A DNA stretch of 64,000 nt from Deltaproteobacteria bacterium (lineage in GTDB: Bacteria; Desulfobacterota; Binatia; DP-6). The number at the start of each line of letters is the position of its first letter. Position 1 is the first letter of the stretch. Shown piece after piece: positions 49,534-61,608 of the stretch. The notes beneath the pieces were generated by a model. That model saw only the letters and a list, made by a program, of their open reading frames with translations, made no database searches and was not told the origin of the DNA. The stretch is taken from positions 1 to 64,000 of the forward strand of contig VBKF01000106.1 in NCBI GenBank assembly GCA_005888095.1, written 5' to 3'. Position numbers and translations under genes: made by a program.

Positions 49534-51940
49534 ACCTCTGGTCGTCGTTCTGCCTGGCCGCCGTGTAGCGTGTCTCCCAGCACTGCGTCGTGGCGCCGCT
49601 CCGGATGAGCAGCTGCACCGTCACGGGCAACGTCAGGCTCGGGTCGGGTGTGGCGAGGTTCGTCCCCTTCCCGGTCACCTGCACGAGGGCGCTCCCGGTG
49701 GGGCCGGCCTTGAGCCTGGCCGCGGTGACGCCGGCCGGCGTGGCCGCGCGGTTGCGGTACGCGAACCCCGTGCTCGTCGCCTTCCAGCACGGGACACTGC
49801 CGCAGGTTCCGCCCGCCGGCATCGACGCCTCGGTCAGCGGCTGCAGGCGGCCGGAGCCGTCGAAGATGCAGAGCGCGTAGCTGGCCGAGCCGTGCACGGG
49901 GTCCGCGAAGTCGCCGACGTCCGTGGCGGCGCCGTTCCTCCAGACCCATCGGATCGTGTCCCGCGTGTCGTCGACCTGGTCGCTGACCTGGACGGTGGAC
50001 CTCCCGGGCTCGGCGGTGCGGCAGCCGGCGGACGGGCTCGCCGGGCACTGCGCGCACGTGCAGTCGGGGCGGCATCCTCCCGTGGCGCAGGCGCCGGCAG
50101 CCGTGCCGTCGCACTCCTCGCCCAGCTCGACGACGTCGTTGCCGCAGACGGGCACGGGACAGGTGCAGTCGGGCCGGCAGAGACCGGTGCAGAACGGCGC
50201 CGCCGTTCCGTCGCAATCCTCGCCGACCTCGCGCACGCCGTTGCCGCAGACCGGCGCCGGCGCATCGACGCAGGTTGGGCCGGCGAAGCGGAACCGGGCG
50301 ATGCGCGTCCTCCACAGACCGTTGGCCGGCACGTACTCGTTGGTGTACCAGAAGGTGCAGTCATCGACCGGGTCGAGGTTGATCGAGCTGTAGTCGCCCC
50401 ACCGCTCGTTGCCCTGCGCCCCCGTGCCGCCGACGATGGTCGTCTCCGCCACCGTCATCGCCCCGGCGGGATCGGCCGCGCGTCGCCCGGTGTAGCGGAT
50501 GCCCGGAAAGACGCTCGGGCTCGTGATGCTGTAGCCCATCGCCAGGTTGCCGCCGCCGTCCATGGCGATGCTGCCGAGCCAGCGGTGGTTCGTGTCCGGC
50601 GCATAGGTGCCCTCCTGGAAGAGGCCCCACGAGCCTCCTCCGCTTCGCCGCAGCTCGAACCAGCGAAGGCCGCCGTGGTCGGTGCCGTCGACGTCCGTGA
50701 CGAAGTTTCCGACCAGGGTCTCGTACCCGCCGAAGTTGCGGTACTGGGCCCGCCACATCACCACCTCCCGGATGGGATCGAGCGGCGTGCCGCCCGCCGG
50801 CTGCGGGAAGCACGAGCTGGGGCTCGCCACACACAGCTCGGAGTCGAATTCGGCCACCGCGATGGTCGCCGCGAGCGTGAAGGTCGAGCTCGCGGGCGAG
50901 CCGAAGTCCGCGTGCAGCTCCCACACCTCGAGGAAGTCCCTCGTCGGATCGTTCGCGCCGGGGTCGTGCAGCTCGTCGTCGCGGTGCCGCAGGAAAAATC
51001 CGGGCGCGCCGGCGGGCGGCGACGTCGATCCGTCGAGGTCGGCCGGCGTCAATGCCTGGAAGCCGAACCCGCCGAGGCTGGGAGCCGTGAAGCGTTGATA
51101 GCCGGCCGGGAGGCCGGCTATCATCCGCTCGCGGTCCAGCGCATAGGCGGCCGGCGCGCTCTCGTTGGTCGACACGTAGTAGGCATCCGGCCAGACGGCA
51201 TACTTGGGATAGTCCGGGAACTCCTCCGTGCCGAAATCGTAGCCGAACCACCCGCCGCCGAGCGGATCGTTCGTCCGCGAGACATACACGCAGAGGTGGT
51301 TCCCCCGGCTGGCGAACTCGCTCATCAGCCAGCGGCTGGCGAGCGGGTCGAACAGCACGATGCCGTCGCCGAAGCCCGCGGCGCAGCGACCGTCGCCCGT
51401 CCAGAGGGTGCTCAGCATGGCGGGACCGGCGACGACGTTGCCCGTGGACTTGTCGAGCACGAGGAAGGCGCTGCCGCCCGCCGTGTTCACGAGCTGGATG
51501 TAGTGGGTGGGGCCGACGTCGCCGACCGTGTCGGGCGGAACCGCCCCGGTGAATCCTTGGCCGTCGACGTCGAGATCCGGCGGCGTGAAGAACGGGGACG
51601 CCGCGCCCGGGGGCGCACCGGCCGTCTGCACGTCGAGCAGGGCGTCCCGCCGTCTCTGGCGAGGACGCGCCGGGCGGGCCGCGCTCTCGGGGTGGGTATG
51701 GCGACGGGGCGGCCCGGGGACGATCGCATCGCCCGCATGCCAGGCACCGGCGGGAGGAAGCATCCGCAGGTCTCCCGCGAAGACGTGGGGGATGACGGGT
51801 GGACCGGCGGCGGCGCCCGCCGGCGGCGCGCCGCGTGCGGCCGCCGCCGCAACCAGCAATCCGGCCAGGGACACGGCGGTCACCACCGCGTGCCTTCGAT
51901 GCGCGGCGGCGGCGAACCGTCTCTGAGCGGGCACGTGCAC
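49514..51940 (-). CDS. Large secreted protein with two Cys-rich repeats
   Basis: 808 residues. A long signal region ends near AAAARGA; the next ~80 residues are Pro/Arg-rich. Residues ~120-560 form a beta-propeller-like domain (HYIQLVNTAGGSAFLVLDKSTG, LFDPLASRWLMSEF, GNLAMGYSIT, ERWGDYSSINLDP). Two tandem ~32-residue repeats follow, VCGNGVREVGEDCDG and VCGNDVVELGEECDG, each with a C-rich tail, of the DUF4215/Myxococcus type. A beta domain ends the protein. An extracellular role is likely; the target is unknown. Confidence 0.8.
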   Translation of the reverse strand: MHVPAQRRFAAAAHRRHAVVTAVSLAGLLVAAAAARGAPPAGAAAGPPVIPHVFAGDLRMLPPAGAWHAGDAIVPGPPRRHTHPESAARPARPRQRRRDALLDVQTAGAPPGAASPFFTPPDLDVDGQGFTGAVPPDTVGDVGPTHYIQLVNTAGGSAFLVLDKSTGNVVAGPAMLSTLWTGDGRCAAGFGDGIVLFDPLASRWLMSEFASRGNHLCVYVSRTNDPLGGGWFGYDFGTEEFPDYPKYAVWPDAYYVSTNESAPAAYALDRERMIAGLPAGYQRFTAPSLGGFGFQALTPADLDGSTSPPAGAPGFFLRHRDDELHDPGANDPTRDFLEVWELHADFGSPASSTFTLAATIAVAEFDSELCVASPSSCFPQPAGGTPLDPIREVVMWRAQYRNFGGYETLVGNFVTDVDGTDHGGLRWFELRRSGGGSWGLFQEGTYAPDTNHRWLGSIAMDGGGNLAMGYSITSPSVFPGIRYTGRRAADPAGAMTVAETTIVGGTGAQGNERWGDYSSINLDPVDDCTFWYTNEYVPANGLWRTRIARFRFAGPTCVDAPAPVCGNGVREVGEDCDGTAAPFCTGLCRPDCTCPVPVCGNDVVELGEECDGTAAGACATGGCRPDCTCAQCPASPSAGCRTAEPGRSTVQVSDQVDDTRDTIRWVWRNGAATDVGDFADPVHGSASYALCIFDGSGRLQPLTEASMPAGGTCGSVPCWKATSTGFAYRNRAATPAGVTAARLKAGPTGSALVQVTGKGTNLATPDPSLTLPVTVQLLIRSGATTQCWETRYTAARQNDDQRFTASGP

Positions 51941-51959
51941 CTCCGGGGACCTGCCTGGC

Positions 51960-52868
51960 CTATGAAGACGCCCGCGGCGGCAGCCAGAGCGTCACGCCCG
52001 CCTGCCGTTCGATCAGCTCGACCAGGTCCGTGAAGTCGCGCTCGCCGAGCCCGGCGCTCACGGCGGCGGCGAGGGCGTCGGCCACCGCGGCCCCCAGCGG
52101 CGTCGGCACGGCCGCCTCGCGTGCCAGGTCGAGCAACAGCCCCGCATCCTTGGCCGCGAGCTCGAGCGCGAACTGCGTCGGCCGGCCGCGCTCGTTGATG
52201 CCCTCGACCATCCGGTCGGTGAAGAAGTTGCCGGCACCGCCTGTGCGCACCACCTCGACCATCGTGCGCAGATCGAGGCCCGCCTTGGCGGCAACGGCGA
52301 GCCCCTCGAGCGACGCCCAGGTGGCGGCGAAGGCGAGCAGGCTGTTGACCAGCTTCGCCGTGTTTCCGGCGCCGAGCGGGCCCAGGTAGAACGTCGCCCG
52401 ACCGAGCGTCTGGAGGAGCGGGAGACAGCGCTCGTAGACCGTCCGTTCGCCGCCGACCATGAAGACGAGCTGGCGGGCCCGCGCGCCGACGGCGCCTCCG
52501 GTGAGCGGCGCCTCGAGCAGGTGGCGCTCCGCGGCCGCGAAGCGATCGCCCACCCGGCGCACCGTCGCGGGTGCGTTGGTCGTGAGGTCGACGAGCACGG
52601 CGCCCCGCGGCGCCGTCTCGAGCCACCCCCGCGCCACCGTCTCCATCACGACCGGCGTGGGCAGCGACGTGAAGGTGATCTCGCTCCGCTCCGCGACCTC
52701 GGCCGGGCTCGCGGCGACGGCGGCGCCGGCGGCGACCAGCGGGCCGCAGCGCCGGGCGTCGGGGTCGTGCACCGCCACGCGGTGGCCGTCGGCGAGGAGG
52801 TTCATGGCGATGGCGCCGCCGATGTTGCCGGCGCCGATCACGCCGAGGCGTTCGCTGTTCGCCCGCAA
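51960..52868 (-). CDS. NAD(P)-dependent 3-hydroxyisobutyrate dehydrogenase family protein
   Basis: 302 residues starting at a TTG with GAGGAG ten bases upstream. Rossmann motif GVIGAGNIGGAIAMNL; substrate block LTGGAVGARARQLVFMVGG; catalytic Lys in GAGNTAKLVNSLLAFA. Family members reduce or oxidise beta-hydroxyacids, or imines. It lies directly downstream of the amidohydrolase gene, nearly touching it, and probably shares its transcript. Confidence 0.9.
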   Translation of the reverse strand: MRANSERLGVIGAGNIGGAIAMNLLADGHRVAVHDPDARRCGPLVAAGAAVAASPAEVAERSEITFTSLPTPVVMETVARGWLETAPRGAVLVDLTTNAPATVRRVGDRFAAAERHLLEAPLTGGAVGARARQLVFMVGGERTVYERCLPLLQTLGRATFYLGPLGAGNTAKLVNSLLAFAATWASLEGLAVAAKAGLDLRTMVEVVRTGGAGNFFTDRMVEGINERGRPTQFALELAAKDAGLLLDLAREAAVPTPLGAAVADALAAAVSAGLGERDFTDLVELIERQAGVTLWLPPRASS

Positions 52869-52877
52869 TCGATCTCC

Positions 52878-54017
52878 TCAGCCGGCGGCCTGGCCGGAGA
52901 CGGCCGCCGCCCGCTCGAGGCCGTAGAGGCGGGCGGGATTCTCCCACAGAACCTTCCGCTTCGTCCGCTCCGAGAGCGTCCCCACCCCGACGAACTCCCG
53001 GATCGCGTGCGGGAACTTGCCGTCACCGTGCGGGTAGTCGCTGCCGAGCACGAGGAGATCGTCCCCGAACGCGTCGACCACGTATTTCGTCCCGCACTCG
53101 TCGACCTCGGTCGAGACGAAGCACTGGCGCTTGAAGTACTCGCTCGGCTTCATGCGGAGGTAGGGCGCGTCGCGCGGGCCGAAGTAGCCCTCCCAGTGCT
53201 CGTCCATGCGCTCGAGCCACCACGCGGCCCAGCCCGCGCCCGACTCGAGAAAGACGCAGCGGAGCCGCGGGTGCCGCTCGAGCACGCCGCCGACGATCAG
53301 GTCCATGCACGCGCCCATGTTCTCGACCGCGTGGCAGACCAGGTGGAGCTTCATCAGCTTGTCGTAGCGGCCGCGGCCGAACTGGGCGAGGTGCACGCCG
53401 GCGCCCTCGTGCGTCGCGAGCGGCACACCCAGCCGCTCGAGCTCGGCGTAGAGCGGCTCGAAGTCGGAGTGGTCGATGGTGCGGCCGTTCACGGGATTCG
53501 GGCGGATGAAGACCGCGCGCATCCCGAGCTGCTCGACGGCGTACACCGCCTCGGCGACGGCGACGCCCGGGTCGTGCAGCGACACGAACGCCGCGCCGAC
53601 GAGCCGCTCCGGCGCGTGGGCGCAGAAGTCGGCGAGCCAGCGGTTGTACGCCCGGCAGATCGCGCCGGCGAGGCGCGGCGGAAGCCCATCCACCGAGGCG
53701 GCATAGAGGCCGCGCGACGGGTAGAGGACGGCGACGTCGATGCCCTCGATGTCGAGCGCCTCGAGCTGGCTCTCGGCGTCGAAGTTGCGCCGCGCCGCGA
53801 AGCCGTAGCGCGCCGCCGGCCCCGTCGTGTAGTCGGGCGCCTCGAGGGGCAGACCGCCCGGTACGTCGGGCAGCACGTGGCCGAGCACCTCCACGCTGAG
53901 GACGCCGACGCCGCGCGGCGCCTGGTGGCGGAACTCGGGATCGATGTAGCGCTCCCACAAATCGACGGGCTCGAGGACATGGCCGTCGGCGTCGATCACG
54001 CGGTAGTCCTGGTACAT
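52878..54017 (-). CDS. Amidohydrolase family 2 protein
   Basis: 379 residues, TIM barrel. VIDADGHVLEP near the N-terminus (first metal ligands), ATHEGAGVHLAQF, HAVENMGACMDLIVGGVLERHPRLRCVFLESGAGW and LVLGSDYPHGDG with a late Asp. This pattern fits the decarboxylase/hydrolase branch (ACMSD-like, e.g. 2-amino-3-carboxymuconate semialdehyde decarboxylase). Substrate unknown; the downstream dehydrogenase suggests an aromatic or branched-acid pathway. Confidence 0.88.
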   Translation of the reverse strand: MYQDYRVIDADGHVLEPVDLWERYIDPEFRHQAPRGVGVLSVEVLGHVLPDVPGGLPLEAPDYTTGPAARYGFAARRNFDAESQLEALDIEGIDVAVLYPSRGLYAASVDGLPPRLAGAICRAYNRWLADFCAHAPERLVGAAFVSLHDPGVAVAEAVYAVEQLGMRAVFIRPNPVNGRTIDHSDFEPLYAELERLGVPLATHEGAGVHLAQFGRGRYDKLMKLHLVCHAVENMGACMDLIVGGVLERHPRLRCVFLESGAGWAAWWLERMDEHWEGYFGPRDAPYLRMKPSEYFKRQCFVSTEVDECGTKYVVDAFGDDLLVLGSDYPHGDGKFPHAIREFVGVGTLSERTKRKVLWENPARLYGLERAAAVSGQAAG

Positions 54018-54300
54018 GCGGCGCTCCTCCGGACCGGCGCCTGGGGGCTAGCACAGCGCAGGCGGCGCTCACAAGACAGCCCCGACGACAGCCCCGACGT
54101 CCACCCGAGACCGGTGGCCCATTGCTGCCTGCTGGCGGATCTTGCATCGTCGCGGCATGGTGCACACGCTCCGCACCCGCCAGCTGCCCGGGGAGGCACG
54201 CGTGGGCCGTCTCATCGCGCCCGTCCCCCACTTCGACCTCGAGACCGCGCGCGCTGCCTGACGGTTGCGCACCGGCCGGACGTCGAGCGGCCGAGGCCAT

Positions 54301-55068
54301 ATGCCCTTCATCTCGGTCACCGGTCGAACGCTGGAGTACGAGTGGAGAGGCGAGTCCGCCCCCGGCAAGCCCACCCTCGTGTTTCTCCACGAAGGCCTGG
54401 GCTCGATCGAGCAGTGGCGCGATTTTCCGCTGCGCGTCGCGAGCGCCACCGGCTGCGCCGCCCTGGTGTACTCGCGCTACGGCTACGGGCAGTCCGACGT
54501 CCTGCAGGAGCCGCGCCCACCCTCGTTCATGCACGACGAGGCGCTGCGCTCGCTTCCGGAGCTGCTCTCCTCGCTGAATATCCCGGCGCCGGTGCTGCTG
54601 GGCCACAGTGACGGCGCCTCCATCGCCCTCATCCATGCGGGCGCCGGGCATGCGGTGCGCGGCTTGGTGCTGGAGGCGCCGCATGTCTTCGTCGAGGAAC
54701 ACGGCCTCGAGGGCATCCGCGAAGCGAGACGGGCGTTCGAGACCACCGACCTTCGCCAGCGCCTCGGCAAGTACCATCGCGACGCGGCGCGGACGTTCCG
54801 CGGCTGGAACGACGTGTGGCTTTCTCCCGCCTTTCGCCACTGGAACATCGAGAAGCTCCTTTCGGGCGTGCGCTGCCCGGTGCTCGCGATCCAGGGGGAG
54901 GACGACGAGTACGGCACCACGGCGCAGCTCGACGCGATCGCGCGGCAGGTGAGCGGGCCGTGCGAGCGCTTGACGCTGCCGGCGTGCGGGCACGCGCCGC
55001 ACCGTGACCAGCCGGCGGCGACGCTGGCGGCCGTGGCGCGCTTCGTGAACGGCCTGGTCGGCGGCTAG
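54301..55068 (+). CDS. Alpha/beta hydrolase
   Basis: 255 residues. LVFLHEGLGSIEQW (oxyanion side), SRYGYGQSDV, nucleophile motif LLGHSDGASIAL with Ser103, acid at QGEDDEYGT and His in CGHAPHRDQP. The GHSDG elbow is seen in esterases close to carboxylesterase/3-oxoadipate enol-lactonase types. Its stop codon forms the left end of a palindromic element (55066-55372). The 283 bases upstream (54018-54300) show no gene. Confidence 0.85.
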   Translation: MPFISVTGRTLEYEWRGESAPGKPTLVFLHEGLGSIEQWRDFPLRVASATGCAALVYSRYGYGQSDVLQEPRPPSFMHDEALRSLPELLSSLNIPAPVLLGHSDGASIALIHAGAGHAVRGLVLEAPHVFVEEHGLEGIREARRAFETTDLRQRLGKYHRDAARTFRGWNDVWLSPAFRHWNIEKLLSGVRCPVLAIQGEDDEYGTTAQLDAIARQVSGPCERLTLPACGHAPHRDQPAATLAAVARFVNGLVGG

Positions 55069-55372
55069 GAGCGCGACCCAAGACATCTTGGGTCGCGAAC
55101 CGGACGCGAGGGTGTTCCGTCGGGATCACGCCCGACTGTCCTGCCGCGGCTGGCGAAGCCAGCGCGGCAGACGAACACGCGCGTTTCCACGGCCGCCGCA
55201 GACCGCCCCAATCGCCAACCGGTACGCATGAGCGCCGCGAGACCTCTGGAACGGCGCGTGTCCGTTCTGCCGCGCTGGCTTCGCCAGCCGCGGCACGGCG
55301 GTCGCGCGTGACGCGAGCGCCACATGCTCGCGTCCGTGCCCGCGACCCAAGAAGTCTTGGGTCGCGCTCCTA
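55066..55372. repeat. 307-bp nested inverted-repeat element
   Basis: An outer 18-bp inverted repeat, TAGGAGCGCGACCCAAGA at 55066-55083, matches exactly in reverse complement at 55355-55372. At each end a 12-bp self-complementary hairpin (CGCGACCCAAGA / TCTTGGGTCGCG) stands: 55072-55097 and 55341-55366, with loops CA and AG. Inside, a 30-base palindromic unit at 55141-55170 is repeated in reverse at 55267-55295 (29 of 30 match). The outer arms start exactly at the stop codons of the two convergent genes. It is probably a palindromic mobile unit or a bidirectional terminator. Confidence 0.85.
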
Positions 55373-56137
55373 GCGCGGCGGCATGCGCAGCGCGCCGTCG
55401 AGGCGGATCGTCTCGCCGTTCAGCATCGCGTTCTCGATGACGTGGCGCACGAGCGCCGCGAACTCGCTCGGCCGGCCGAGACGCGAGGGAAAGGGGATCT
55501 GCGCGGCGAGCGCCTGGCGCTGCGACTCGGGGAGCATCGCGAGCATCGGCGTGTCGAAGGTACCGGGCGCGATGGTCACGACCCGGATGCCGAGCGAGGC
55601 GAGGTCGCGCGCGATGGGCAGCGTCATGCCGACGACGCCGCCTTTGGATGCGGAATAGGCCGCCTGACCGATCTGCCCGTCGAAGGCGGCGGCCGACGCG
55701 GTGTTGATCACGACGCCGCGCTCACCCTCGTCGTTGGGCGCGTTCTTCGCCATCTGCGCTGCCGCCAGACGGGTCACGTTGAAGGTGCCGATCAAGTTCA
55801 CCTCGATCACCTTGGCAAAGACGGCGAGCGGCATCGGCCCGTCCTTGCCGACCGTCTTCATCGCGGCTCCGACCCCCGCGCAGTTGACCGCCACGTGGAG
55901 CGCCCCGAAGCGCTCGACCGCGCGCGCCACAGCGGTGGCCACCTCCCCTTCGCTCGTGACGTCGGCCGACGCGAACAGCGTGCGTTCGCCGAGCTCGCGC
56001 CACACGTCCTCGCCCGCCGACCCCGGCCGGTCGAGGATCACCACCTGGCCGCCGGCCTCGACCAGGGTCCGTACGGTCGCGAGCCCGAGGCCCGAGGCTC
56101 CACCGGTGACGAGGGCGACGGTTCCCGCTGTCCGCAT
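55370..56137 (-). CDS. Short-chain dehydrogenase, 3-hydroxyacyl-CoA type
   Basis: 255 residues. [23 protein letters not shown], then catalytic Ser, Tyr and Lys in [23 protein letters not shown], and [15 protein letters not shown]. The layout matches 17-beta-hydroxysteroid dehydrogenase type 10 / 3-hydroxyacyl-CoA dehydrogenase. It should use NAD to oxidise 3-hydroxyacyl-CoA or similar. GGGAGGT precedes the ATG. Its stop lies in the palindromic element. Confidence 0.9.
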   Translation of the reverse strand: MRTAGTVALVTGGASGLGLATVRTLVEAGGQVVILDRPGSAGEDVWRELGERTLFASADVTSEGEVATAVARAVERFGALHVAVNCAGVGAAMKTVGKDGPMPLAVFAKVIEVNLIGTFNVTRLAAAQMAKNAPNDEGERGVVINTASAAAFDGQIGQAAYSASKGGVVGMTLPIARDLASLGIRVVTIAPGTFDTPMLAMLPESQRQALAAQIPFPSRLGRPSEFAALVRHVIENAMLNGETIRLDGALRMPPR

Positions 56138-56216
56138 GGGACCTCCCATAGCGGCCCCGGAGCGCCAGTGCCAGCGCGCTTGCATGGTCCGCCCGACTCG
56201 GCGAGAGAGTAGCGAG

Positions 56217-57224
56217 GTGCGTCTCGACGTCCACGGCCATCCGCTCCACAGCCGCGCGCTCAGCGTCACGCTCGTCCAGCGCGGCGACGGCCGGCTCGAC
56301 GTCGACGGCTCCGTCCTCGATCTCCGCAAGCGCGGCTTCGTGCCCGTCGGGGGCGACCTCCAGGCGAGCGGGGTCATCCATGACATGCGGCTCCGCGCCG
56401 TCGTCGATCCGGAGACCCTGCGGCTCGAGACGGTGGCGGCCGAGCAGCCGACCGTGGCCTTCGAGCCGTCGCCGGCGACGGGCGGCGAGTGCTGCCGGGA
56501 CCCGATCGAGCGCGTGGAGGCGCTCGCGGGAACGATCCTCGACGCCGGCTTCAACCGCCGGCTGACCGACGCGATCGGGGGACCTCGCGGCTGCTCGCAC
56601 ATCCTGACGCTCGGACGGCTGCTCGGGTCCACGGCGGTCTGGGCACTCGCGCGCGACCGCGAGATGCACGGCGCCGACCCTGGCCGGCGGCCCGGCGAGC
56701 GCATGTTCCGTCGCGACCTGGTCGTGGATGCGTACGAGAAGCCCGATGGGACGCTCGCCTTCGCCGTGCAGCAGGGCGACCTTCACCTCGCGCCGGCCTC
56801 GCCGCTGGCGCCGCCGCTCGACCGCCTGGCCGCGTACGAGGAGGTGTGCATCCTCGCAGAGGTCGATTTCCCGACGCGGACGGTCACCCGGCTCAGGATC
56901 GCCGAGCGCTGCCGGGACGCGGCCGCGACGGCCGAGCCTGCCTGGTGCGAGCACCCGGAGCTGGCCGCGTGCCTCACCGGCCTGTCGCTCGGTCCGGGAA
57001 GCTCGCCGGAGCTGCTGCACCGGCTCGACAGGTCTCGGCCCCGCACGCCCGTGCGGGACGCGTTGCTGATGCTCGCGCCGACGCTGGTGCAGTGCCTGGC
57101 GGCGCTGGCCGACCGGCTCGTGGCGGCCGGCGCGAACCGGTCGCTCGCGGGGCTCGGCGGCCTCCCGGACTCCTGCTACATGTGGCGGCGGGACGGCGCG
57201 CTCGCGCGCGCCCGCGGCGGCTGA
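56217..57224 (+). CDS. DUF2889 family protein
   Basis: 335 residues. [60 protein letters not shown] and [10 protein letters not shown] fit DUF2889. The GTG at 56217 follows a purine-rich stretch. Function unknown; the family is often near acyl-CoA and steroid-like catabolism genes, as here with the divergent SDR. It is soluble, with no signal. Confidence 0.7.
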   Translation: MRLDVHGHPLHSRALSVTLVQRGDGRLDVDGSVLDLRKRGFVPVGGDLQASGVIHDMRLRAVVDPETLRLETVAAEQPTVAFEPSPATGGECCRDPIERVEALAGTILDAGFNRRLTDAIGGPRGCSHILTLGRLLGSTAVWALARDREMHGADPGRRPGERMFRRDLVVDAYEKPDGTLAFAVQQGDLHLAPASPLAPPLDRLAAYEEVCILAEVDFPTRTVTRLRIAERCRDAAATAEPAWCEHPELAACLTGLSLGPGSSPELLHRLDRSRPRTPVRDALLMLAPTLVQCLAALADRLVAAGANRSLAGLGGLPDSCYMWRRDGALARARGG

Positions 57225-57351
57225 AGCGCGTGTCCGCTGCCATCCCTTCGGCCTGCGCAGCCTGCTCGCCACGCTACGCAGAGTCTCCGGCGAGTGCGAC
57301 GTGCAGCGGCCGGCCTTGCCCGGGTTTTTCGATCAAGCTCTAATAGGTTAG

Positions 57352-57672
57352 ATGCCGCGGGAGACGCCGGAGCGCGAGTCTGGGGTCGTCACCCAGAGCC
57401 GGCCGAAGCCGAAGACCAAGCCGCCGCCCCTCTACAAGGTGCTGTTCCACAACGACGACTACACCACCATGGAGTTCGTCGTGTGGGTGCTGCAGGCCGT
57501 CTTTCACCACGACGAGACGACGGCCACCGAGATCATGCTGCACGTCCACCGCCGCGGCATCGGCGTGGCGGGTGTGTACTCGCGCGAGATCGCCGAGACG
57601 CGCGTCGCCGAGGTGGAGCAGCTCGCGCGCGCCCACGAGTTCCCGCTGCGCTGCAGCGTCGAGGAGGCCTAG
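57352..57672 (+). CDS. clpS: ATP-dependent Clp protease adaptor ClpS
   Basis: 106 residues. A flexible charged N-terminus is followed by the ClpS core PPPLYKVLFHNDDYTTMEFVVWVLQAVFHHDETTATEIMLHVHRRGIGVAGVYSREIAETRVAEVEQLARAHEFPLRCSVEE. It binds N-degron substrates and delivers them to ClpAP. It lies just upstream of clpA, so both are made together. Confidence 0.95.
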   Translation: MPRETPERESGVVTQSRPKPKTKPPPLYKVLFHNDDYTTMEFVVWVLQAVFHHDETTATEIMLHVHRRGIGVAGVYSREIAETRVAEVEQLARAHEFPLRCSVEEA

Positions 57673-57676
57673 GGCG

Positions 57677-59965
<2,289 letters not shown>

Positions 59966-60071
59966 CGGCGAGTGCCTTCCGCACTCCGGGACTTCTTCCC
60001 GCCCGGCCCCGGTATCTGCCCGATGTCACGCGCGACGCGGCGCTCTTATCCCTGGGCACTAGAGGAATCCG

Positions 60072-60305
60072 ATGACGCGTCTCGGTCGCTGGTTGGCCCT
60101 CGGTCTGGTGTCGTCCTCGCTGACCCCCGTCATTCTGACGAAGGTCGTGTCGACGCCGATGCGGCTCGGCGGCGCGACGTTGTGTCTCACGGGCGCCTTC
60201 GTCAGCATCCTGCCCTTCGTCGGCAACTCGGTGGATGAGCAGCTCGAGAAGGCGGACCGGCTGATCGACGAGGCCGCCGACACCGTGGACGACATCCCGA
60301 TCTGA
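60072..60305 (+). CDS. Small membrane protein, unknown function
   Basis: 77 residues with AGAGGA before the ATG. Two hydrophobic spans, ALGLVSSSLTPVIL and ATLCLTGAFVSILPF, flank a short loop, and the C-terminus is acidic (DEQLEKADRLIDEAADTVDD). No family is recognised. It stands alone between clpA and the convergent DUF482 gene. Confidence 0.65.
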   Translation: MTRLGRWLALGLVSSSLTPVILTKVVSTPMRLGGATLCLTGAFVSILPFVGNSVDEQLEKADRLIDEAADTVDDIPI

Positions 60306-60334
60306 GGGTCTGCGTCTCAGTTGCAGCACGCGCC

Positions 60335-61510
60335 TCACAGCGCCTCCCGCTCCGGCCGATCCCGTCTGAGCGCCGTCCGCTCGTCGAGCCACTCGATCTC
60401 GCGCGCCACGGCCGGCCGCTCGCGGGCGAGGAACTCGGCCACCGCGGCGCGCAGCCGCGGGTCGCGGATGAAGTGCACGCTCTCGGTGGGCTGCGGGTCG
60501 AAGCCGCGGAGATGCTTGAAGTCGCCGCCCGCGCCCGGCTCGAAGCGGGTGAGCCCGCGGGCGATCGCGTACTCGATCGCCGCGTAGTAGCAGACGTTGA
60601 AGTGGAGGTGGCGGAGCGAGCGGAGCGTCCCCCAGTAGCGGCCGTAGAGCGTGTCGCCCTTCTCGACGTTGAAGGTGCCCGCGATGACCTCGCCCGCCTG
60701 CCGGGCGACGACGAAGCAGAGGCGGTGCCGCAGGCGCTCGCGCGCCAGGGTGAAGAAGCGGCGCTCGAGGTACTGTCGGCCCCAGGGCAGCTCGGCCACC
60801 GTCCGCCGGTAGAGGTCGAACATGCGGGGGAACAGCGCGTCGGGAATGTCGTCCCCGGCGTACACCGTGATGTCCACGCCCTGGGCGGCCAGCTCGCGGC
60901 GCTCGCGCCGGACCTGGTTTCGCCGCTTGCTCCTCAAGCTCGCCAGGTAGTCGTCGAAGGAGCGGAAGCCGGAGTTCGTCCAGTGGTACTGGTATCCGGC
61001 GCGGCGGAGCCAGCCGCGCCGAGCGAGCGCTGCCGCCTCGTGCGCGCTGCAGAAGTTCACGTGGACCGAGGACAGCCGCTCCCGGCGGCAGGTCTCCTCG
61101 AGCGCCTCGGCGAGGCCGTCGACAACGGCGGCACGCTCGGCCTCGTCCGCCAGGAAGCGCTCCCCCGTGACCGGCGTGAACGGCACGGCCACGAGCAGCT
61201 TCGGGTAGTAGGAGATCCCCGCTCGCGCCGCACCTGCCGCCCAGCCGTGGTCGAAGACGAACTCACCGTCGCTGTGGGTCTTCACGTACACCGGGCACGC
61301 GCCGACGAGATGGTCCCCGTCCCAGAGCGTCAGGTGGTGCGGGCGCCAGCCCCGCGCCTCGACCGCGGCGCCGGAGTCCTCGAGCGTCGCGAGCCAGCTC
61401 CATTCGACGAACGGCGAGCCGGGCCCGACGAGCCGATCCCACGCGTCGCGCGAGACCTCGCCGGCGCCGCCGAGCACGCGGAGCCGGCTCACCCGAGCTG
61501 GGGCATGCAT
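60335..61510 (-). CDS. DUF482/GNAT-type N-acyltransferase
   Basis: 391 residues. Two GNAT-like halves as in the peptidoglycan/femAB-related DUF482 family: PFVEWSWLATLEDSG, LVGACPVYVKTHSDGEFVFDHGWA, YYPKLLVAVPFTPVTGER, FRSFDDYLASLRSKRRNQVRRERR and the C-terminal FNVCYYAAIEYAIARGLTRFEPGAGGDFKHLRGFDP. The family is thought to acylate amines. It is divergent from the SagB-type gene over a 98-bp gap. Start ATG 61510. Confidence 0.85.
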   Translation of the reverse strand: MHAPARVSRLRVLGGAGEVSRDAWDRLVGPGSPFVEWSWLATLEDSGAAVEARGWRPHHLTLWDGDHLVGACPVYVKTHSDGEFVFDHGWAAGAARAGISYYPKLLVAVPFTPVTGERFLADEAERAAVVDGLAEALEETCRRERLSSVHVNFCSAHEAAALARRGWLRRAGYQYHWTNSGFRSFDDYLASLRSKRRNQVRRERRELAAQGVDITVYAGDDIPDALFPRMFDLYRRTVAELPWGRQYLERRFFTLARERLRHRLCFVVARQAGEVIAGTFNVEKGDTLYGRYWGTLRSLRHLHFNVCYYAAIEYAIARGLTRFEPGAGGDFKHLRGFDPQPTESVHFIRDPRLRAAVAEFLARERPAVAREIEWLDERTALRRDRPEREAL

Positions 61511-61608
61511 GCCATCCCTCGACGCGCGGTACGCCGCCCGGCGGGTTGGGTCAAGTGCCGGCGAGCACCCTGTTCGCCGCGGACTCGACCGTGTAACCTC
61601 GGCCCGAC

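Noticed and set aside
54157-54261. 34-codon plus-strand frame before the alpha/beta hydrolase
   Set aside because: No ribosome binding site and no recognisable pattern; read as ordinary intergenic DNA.
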